Assembly (NCBI GenBank): GCA_945861685.1
Contig: CAMAVO010000003.1
Span: 1-49,313 of the forward strand
Length of the DNA stretch: 49,313 bases
Source: Chitinophaga pinensis
GTDB lineage: Bacteria; Bacteroidota; Bacteroidia; SXHM01
Direction of reading: 5' to 3'
In this document: one piece after another, positions 44,971-49,313 of the stretch
Layout of the letters: each line of letters begins with the position of its first letter
How positions within the stretch are numbered: the stretch's first letter is position 1
Program-made: the position numbers and the translations under genes
The notes under the pieces: model-generated
What the model was told of the DNA's origin: nothing
Database searches by the model: none
The model's input: only the letters and a program-made list of their open reading frames with translations

Positions 44971-46692
44971 TTACTCCACTAACTTGCCTTCAGCCAGTTT
45001 GCGCTCCAACAAATCAGAACCCCCGCCCGCAGATTTCGCCTTGTTCCAGTATTCTTTGGCGGCATCTTTTTCGCCCAATTGCCAAAGGGCATCACCATAG
45101 TGCTCGTATTCTACACCGCTTGGTTTTTCAGATGATTTAAGTGCTTTTCCAATCCACTCTTTAGCTTCTGTAAATTTACCTTGCTGATACATTATCCAGC
45201 CGTAGGTATCTTCAAACGATGCGTTGTTGGGCTCCAGTTCATTTGATTTTTTCGACATTTCTTCGGCACGCGCCATATTCTCTTTGCGCAGCGAAAGGTA
45301 ATAGGCATAGTTATTCAAAACGGTTGAGTTTGCCGGGTCAATCTCCAGTGCTTTTTCATAAGCGGCATCACTCTCTTTATGCTTTTTCTGAAAGTTGTAT
45401 GCATCTCCCAGGGTTGAATAAAATTGTGACGAAAGTTCTTTGTCTTTTTTTGCATACACAACTCCTGAATTTAAAATGGAGATAGCATCATCGTACTTTT
45501 TCAATTGCATATTGGCAATGCCGTTGAAAAGATAAACCATTGCCTGCGTTGGAAAAAGTTCCAGCGCCTCGTTGCTTTCTTTCAGCAGGCCATCGTAGTC
45601 TGATAAATTATAATCAACCTGCAGGAGCGAACTCCACACTAAAAATTTGCTGTTGTCTAATTGTATGGTTTTACGAAACGCCTCCTGTGCCGCTTTCATT
45701 TTGCCTTCGCGGAATAAAAAATCAGCGTGCATGGCATGTGCTTTTCCTTCTTTGGGATGCACAGCCACTAAAATTTCTGTCAGCTCCAATGCCTGCGAAG
45801 TAAGTGCCTTGTCCACCTCGGTAAGCACATAATAACTGATCAGAATATTTATTTTGGTGTCAATATCAAGGTCGGGATTTTCAAATGCTTTTTTCAACTC
45901 CTGATACGATTTTTCTTTATCACCTTTTTCGCGGTGATAGTTTGCCAACGAAAGATGAAGTAATGGGTCGGAAGGATTTAGTTTCTCCATTTTTTCATAC
46001 AGGGCAAAGGCTTCGTCTTTTTTATTTAGCGAAAGATAGAGGTCGGCCAGAATGCCCAGGTAGCGGGAGTTATCAGGAAAATAGGCAATCAGTTTTTTTA
46101 TTTCCTCGGCAGCTTTTTCTCCCTGTTTCATACTCAGGTAAATGCTGTGTTTTTGAATGGAAATCTCTTCGGTGATGCCTAAATTTTCTTCAATGCGGTT
46201 GTAAACCTTTATACCCTCTTCATACTTACCGGCTTTCAGTAATTCGGTAGCCCATTCATATAAAAACTCAGGCTTTTTAGGGTAATCATTCACTAACGTT
46301 TCCAACACATTTGCAGCAGCCTCATTTTTGCCTAATTGAGAATAAATATCGGATAACAACATACGATACCACTCATTTTTTTGGTCAATTTTTATGGCGT
46401 TGATGATGAGCACAATTGCCTCGTCATCTTTGCGCGCGTTGAAATAAATTGTACCCAACTCATACATTGCAGCAGCATTGTTGGCATCAATTTTTAAGCA
46501 TTCTTTGAATAATTCAACAGCGTTGGCAGGGTTGCCCAGCAAGCGTTCTTTGGTGGCATCAATAAAAATACTTTCAGCTTTTGCTTTGTCCTGTTCCGAA
46601 AGTCCTTTCTTGTTTTTCTTTTGTGCGAAAGAAGAAACTGTTACCAGTAAAAAGATAAAAGTAGTGCTGAATATTTTTGTGAGAAGCCTCAA
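44971..46692 (-). CDS. Periplasmic or outer-membrane TPR protein
   Basis: A 573-residue protein with a signal peptide ending near VSSFAQ followed by about 13-15 tetratricopeptide repeats over the rest of the chain (NAAAMYELGTIYFNARKDDE, FYSTLGDAYNFQKKHKES, AYEKALEIDPANSTVLNNYA). TPR solenoids bind other proteins; a role in envelope assembly is likely from the signal peptide and neighbours. In other Bacteroidota a TPR gene often follows dut and the nucleotidyltransferase, as here. The 85 bp upstream contain a dispersed palindrome rather than a promoter, so it probably belongs to the dut operon. Confidence 0.88.
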   Translation of the reverse strand: MRLLTKIFSTTFIFLLVTVSSFAQKKNKKGLSEQDKAKAESIFIDATKERLLGNPANAVELFKECLKIDANNAAAMYELGTIYFNARKDDEAIVLIINAIKIDQKNEWYRMLLSDIYSQLGKNEAAANVLETLVNDYPKKPEFLYEWATELLKAGKYEEGIKVYNRIEENLGITEEISIQKHSIYLSMKQGEKAAEEIKKLIAYFPDNSRYLGILADLYLSLNKKDEAFALYEKMEKLNPSDPLLHLSLANYHREKGDKEKSYQELKKAFENPDLDIDTKINILISYYVLTEVDKALTSQALELTEILVAVHPKEGKAHAMHADFLFREGKMKAAQEAFRKTIQLDNSKFLVWSSLLQVDYNLSDYDGLLKESNEALELFPTQAMVYLFNGIANMQLKKYDDAISILNSGVVYAKKDKELSSQFYSTLGDAYNFQKKHKESDAAYEKALEIDPANSTVLNNYAYYLSLRKENMARAEEMSKKSNELEPNNASFEDTYGWIMYQQGKFTEAKEWIGKALKSSEKPSGVEYEHYGDALWQLGEKDAAKEYWNKAKSAGGGSDLLERKLAEGKLVE

Positions 46693-46708
46693 ATTAGTTG
46701 CTTTAATG

Positions 46709-46770
46709 TTGCCACAGATTCACAGATTTCAAGAAATAGATTCATTTATTAATCTGTGAATCAGTGGCAA
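46709..46770. repeat. Dispersed palindrome, CACAGATTCACAGATT family
   Basis: Two 20-nt arms (46709-46728 and 46751-46770) pair at 19 of 20 positions around a 22-nt loop. It begins 16 bp upstream of the TPR gene start and ends 6 bp before the nucleotidyltransferase stop. The T-run lies on the wrong side to terminate the minus-strand operon. Confidence 0.78.
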
Positions 46771-46776
46771 TCTTTT

Positions 46777-47784
46777 TTAATTATTTACAGTGGTGAAATC
46801 GCCAATACTAACCTGATGTGCCGTGCCATTTAACTCAACGTTATTACCCACCATTGAATTGTCTAAATGCGAATTTTTAATTTTTGCAGATGCCTGTATA
46901 ATGCTGTTTTTAATAATGCTGTCTTTAATTATACTTCCCTTGCTGATAGAGGCATAAGGACCAACTACCGAACCAGAAATTTGCACGTTATCACCTATAT
47001 AACAAGGTTGCAGAATAACCGAGTCTGTAATTACTGCTTTATCTGAAACCAGGTTTTCATTCTTGTTAAATTCAAGTATGCGTTTGTTGGTGTAAACGGT
47101 AGCATCTTTGTTTCCGCAATCCAGCCATTCGGTAACTGCACCGGGAGAAAATTTGGTGCCTTTTTTCTTCATGTTCTCCAGCGCGTTGGTCAACTGATAT
47201 TCGCCTTTATCCTTGATGTCATTATCAATCAGGTACTGCAGTTCACTGCGCAGGTAAGCACCGTCTTTGAAATAATAAATACCGATAATGGCAAGGTCAG
47301 AAACAAAAACTTCCGGCTTTTCAATAAAGTCGGTAATTATATTATTTACATCCACTTTTACTACGCCAAAAGCGCGGGGGTCAGCAATTTTCTGCACCCA
47401 GATAATCCCATCTTTTTCAGCTTCTAAAACAAAGTCGGCTTTGAATAAAGTATCGGCAAAAGCTACAATCACTTTTCCGTTTAGTGAAGGCGCTGCGCAT
47501 AGAATAGCATGGGCAGTTCCCAACGCTTCATCCTGATAATATATTGTTCCTTTTGCGCCAAGACTTGCAGCAATATCTTTCAGATTTTTCTCAGTTTCTG
47601 CACCAAAGTTTTCACCAATGATATAAGCAATTTCATCTACTTTTTCGTTGGCAATTTTGGTGATATCTTCCACCAAGCGCTGAACAATTGGTTTGCCGGC
47701 AATAGGCAACAAAGGCTTTGGAATTGTTAATGTATGCGGGCGCATCCGTTTCCCCATCCCCGCCATCGGTACTATTATTTTCAT
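46777..47784 (-). CDS. Sugar-phosphate nucleotidyltransferase with beta-helix tail
   Basis: A 335-residue enzyme. The N-terminal nucleotidyltransferase domain begins IIVPMAGMGKRMRPHTLTIP with the GxGxR signature and PKPLLPIAGKPIV; DEALGTAHAI and VAFADTLF give the nucleotide and metal sites; WLDCGNKDA is characteristic of glucose-1-phosphate thymidylyl/uridylyltransferase-like proteins. The C-terminal quarter is a left-handed beta helix (ISKGSIIKDSIIKNSIIQAS). It makes an NDP-sugar for envelope glycans; the exact base and sugar cannot be fixed. It starts 15 bp after the dut stop. Confidence 0.87.
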   Translation of the reverse strand: MKIIVPMAGMGKRMRPHTLTIPKPLLPIAGKPIVQRLVEDITKIANEKVDEIAYIIGENFGAETEKNLKDIAASLGAKGTIYYQDEALGTAHAILCAAPSLNGKVIVAFADTLFKADFVLEAEKDGIIWVQKIADPRAFGVVKVDVNNIITDFIEKPEVFVSDLAIIGIYYFKDGAYLRSELQYLIDNDIKDKGEYQLTNALENMKKKGTKFSPGAVTEWLDCGNKDATVYTNKRILEFNKNENLVSDKAVITDSVILQPCYIGDNVQISGSVVGPYASISKGSIIKDSIIKNSIIQASAKIKNSHLDNSMVGNNVELNGTAHQVSIGDFTTVNN

Positions 47785-47799
47785 ATTCTCTGCTTAAAT

Positions 47800-48234
47800 T
47801 TATTTTACTCCTGTGTGCCCGAAACCACCTGCACCTCTTACGGTTTCTTCAAGCGTTTCCACTTGTTCCCACTCCACTTTTTCGTGTGCGGCTATTATCA
47901 TCTGCGCAATGCGTTCACCGTTTTCAACCGTAAAATTTTCATTGGAAAGATTAACCAAAAGCACTTTCACTTCGCCTCTGTAATCTGCATCAATTGTGCC
48001 CGGTGAATTTAATACGGTTACTCCTTTTTTAAATGCTAGACCGCTGCGTGGGCGAATTTGTGCTTCGTATCCAACATGCAATTCAATAAATAAACCGGTT
48101 GGAATTAATGCTCTTTCCAATGATTTTAAAACAACAGGCTCAGCTAGATTTGCTCTCAGATCCATTCCTGCCGAAGCTACCGTTGCATAAGCAGGTACTT
48201 CGTGTTGTGAGGTGTTTACTATTCGTACTTTCAT
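47800..48234 (-). CDS. dut: dUTP diphosphatase
   Basis: A 144-residue trimeric dUTPase that cleaves dUTP to dUMP and diphosphate. All five family motifs are present: [45 protein letters not shown], and the C-terminal [10 protein letters not shown] that closes over the active site. Normal length. The leader between its promoter element and the ATG contains a short dispersed hairpin. It precedes the nucleotidyltransferase gene by 15 bp. Confidence 0.97.
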   Translation of the reverse strand: MKVRIVNTSQHEVPAYATVASAGMDLRANLAEPVVLKSLERALIPTGLFIELHVGYEAQIRPRSGLAFKKGVTVLNSPGTIDADYRGEVKVLLVNLSNENFTVENGERIAQMIIAAHEKVEWEQVETLEETVRGAGGFGHTGVK

Positions 48235-48246
48235 TTTTTCTCTGTT

Positions 48247-48265
48247 CCCTCTCCTTTGGAGAGGG
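48247..48265. repeat. Dispersed hairpin, CCCTCTCC/GGAGAGGG
   Basis: CCCTCTCC (48247-48254) pairs perfectly with 48258-48265 around a 3-nt loop, followed by TTAGGGTGAGGCTTTTAA. The flank matches the element at 3669-3707. It lies in the dut leader. Confidence 0.75.
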
Positions 48266-48289
48266 TTAGGGTGAGGCTTTTAAAGCGCG

Positions 48290-48297
48290 CAAAGTTA
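48290..48297 (-). promoter_or_regulatory. Promoter -7 element for dut operon
   Basis: TAACTTTG on the minus strand matches TAnnTTTG, about 55 bp upstream of the dut ATG, and overlaps the last codon of the flippase gene. Confidence 0.6.
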
Positions 48298-49313
48298 ATT
48301 TTTTTTAGGTCGTTCCGCGATGTAAATTCCTGTAAGGAAAAGCAGCATCAACAAGCTGTTCAGCGAGTAATGAACCAACTCACCGTAATCCGGAATTTTT
48401 GTGCTGATAAAATAAAGCGAAACAGCAGCTACTATGTAGCCAAAGATTTTACCCAGATTATAAGGCACAGGATAAAAATGCTGCCCCAGAAAATAGGAGG
48501 CAACCATCATGCTTCCGTAACAAGCGAGGGTTGCCCAGGCAGATGCTATGTAATTATATTCAGGAATAAAAAGATAATTTACCGTAACCGTTATTGCCGC
48601 TCCGAAAACAGCGAGCAACGCACCATAACGGGTTTTGTCGGTAAGTTTATACCACACACTTTGGTTGTAATAAATACCAAGAAAAACATTGGCAAGCAAA
48701 AGAATCGGAACCACTTTCAGACCTACCCAATAAGCTTGATTGGGAATAAAATATTTCAGGATATCAATGTACAGCATCACCCCTAAAAAGATGGTGGCGC
48801 ACACAATCACAAAATAGTTCATTATCCGGGCATACAGTATGTGCGGGTCTTTTTCCTTTGCCTGTGCAAAAAAGAATGGCTCAGCCGCATAGCGAAATGC
48901 CTGAATGAAAAGGGTGATGATAATGGAAACCTTATAATTCGCACCATAAATACCGATAATGCTCATCGTATCTTTTTCGCCCAGTGAATCAAACAACATG
49001 CGCTTGAGCATAATCCGGTCAAGTGTTTCGTTGATAATGCCTGCTAAACCTGCGACTAAAAGAGGTAGAGAATAAATCAGCATTTCCTTCAATATTGCTT
49101 TGTCAAAACCATAACGGGCTTTCAGCATTTCGGGAAGCAGCAACAGAAATTTGAAAATGCTGGCCACCAGATTTGCAATAAAAACATAACCCACTCCAAT
49201 CTCGGGATTGTAAAATGTTTCAATCAAAAAATTACTGTTTCCAGCTTGGTGCATGGGCAAACAGTAACCGATAAAAAATAGGTTCAATGCAATGTTTACA
49301 AACACATTGCTCA
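48295..49313 (-). CDS. Polysaccharide flippase, MATE/Wzx-like (C-terminal part)
   Basis: The frame is open to the window edge, so only about 338 C-terminal residues are seen and the start is outside; full-length relatives have about 480. The fragment has about ten hydrophobic helices and charged cytoplasmic loops of the MOP superfamily (NETLDRIMLKRMLFDSLGEKD, QAFRYAAEPFFFAQAKEKDP, NQSVWYKLTDKTRYG). These proteins move lipid-linked oligosaccharides across the inner membrane. It lies upstream of dut and a nucleotidyltransferase, which fits a role in envelope glycan export. Confidence 0.87.
   Translation of the reverse strand, partial: SNVFVNIALNLFFIGYCLPMHQAGNSNFLIETFYNPEIGVGYVFIANLVASIFKFLLLLPEMLKARYGFDKAILKEMLIYSLPLLVAGLAGIINETLDRIMLKRMLFDSLGEKDTMSIIGIYGANYKVSIIITLFIQAFRYAAEPFFFAQAKEKDPHILYARIMNYFVIVCATIFLGVMLYIDILKYFIPNQAYWVGLKVVPILLLANVFLGIYYNQSVWYKLTDKTRYGALLAVFGAAITVTVNYLFIPEYNYIASAWATLACYGSMMVASYFLGQHFYPVPYNLGKIFGYIVAAVSLYFISTKIPDYGELVHYSLNSLLMLLFLTGIYIAERPKKN

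Overview
The window is a stretch of a Bacteroidota chromosome. The evidence is type IX secretion genes (SprA, PorP/SprF), T9SS type A and type B sorting domains, SprB repeats, the long form of IspG, the purH-mreBCD-mrdA-rodA order, and many copies of the Bacteroidota promoter element TAnnTTTG a short distance upstream of starts. Shine-Dalgarno sequences are not conspicuous. I cannot name the genus; the content fits an environmental gliding or surface-adhesive lineage near Chitinophagia, Saprospiria or Sphingobacteriia. I see no tRNA, rRNA, CRISPR-Cas, prophage or insertion sequence.

Layout. 1-3009: 3' part of sprA. 3121-7396 (minus): scoB, two family-2 glycosyltransferases, a PIG-V-like mannosyltransferase and a gamma carbonic anhydrase homologue. 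7469-9298 (plus): a GT-C-like membrane protein lying between the two CoA-transferase subunit genes. 9302-12262 (minus): scoA and the bifunctional PBP1A. 12272-12808: a dispersed palindrome and a 17-unit array of 21-bp repeats. 12910-15444 (minus): a secreted CotH/lamin-tail protein. 15509-20645 (plus): DUF2804, START-domain protein, lipoprotein, YebC and a PpiD/SurA-like chaperone. 20727-20957: six palindromes spaced exactly 42 bp apart. 21015-28190 (minus): the cell-elongation operon headed by purH. 28327-31277: a MacB/FtsX-type permease, a hotdog thioesterase, a lipoprotein with 16-residue repeats, and two tandem small membrane proteins. 31282-33234: ispG. 33317-43691 (minus): a 3,104-residue SprB-repeat adhesin followed by its PorP/SprF partner. 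43950-44615: an unrecognised helical protein. 44636-44917: a third 21-bp array in two inverted arms. 44971-49313 (minus): TPR protein, sugar nucleotidyltransferase, dUTPase and the C-terminal part of a flippase.

How the genes fit together. Three themes dominate: T9SS and its cargo (SprA translocon, PorP/SprF, type B giant adhesin, type A CotH protein); peptidoglycan elongation (MreBCD, PBP2, RodA, PBP1A); and envelope glycans and lipids (GT2, GT-C, nucleotidyltransferase, flippase, START protein, IspG isoprenoid supply).

The least explained signal is not a gene. Three intergenic regions carry arrays with a period of 21 or 42 bp, that is 2 or 4 turns of B-DNA or 7 or 14 codons. Their sequences are largely unrelated apart from short AACAC-type cores. 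Two of the three are also symmetric about a central dyad. This is the best candidate here for an undescribed element family.
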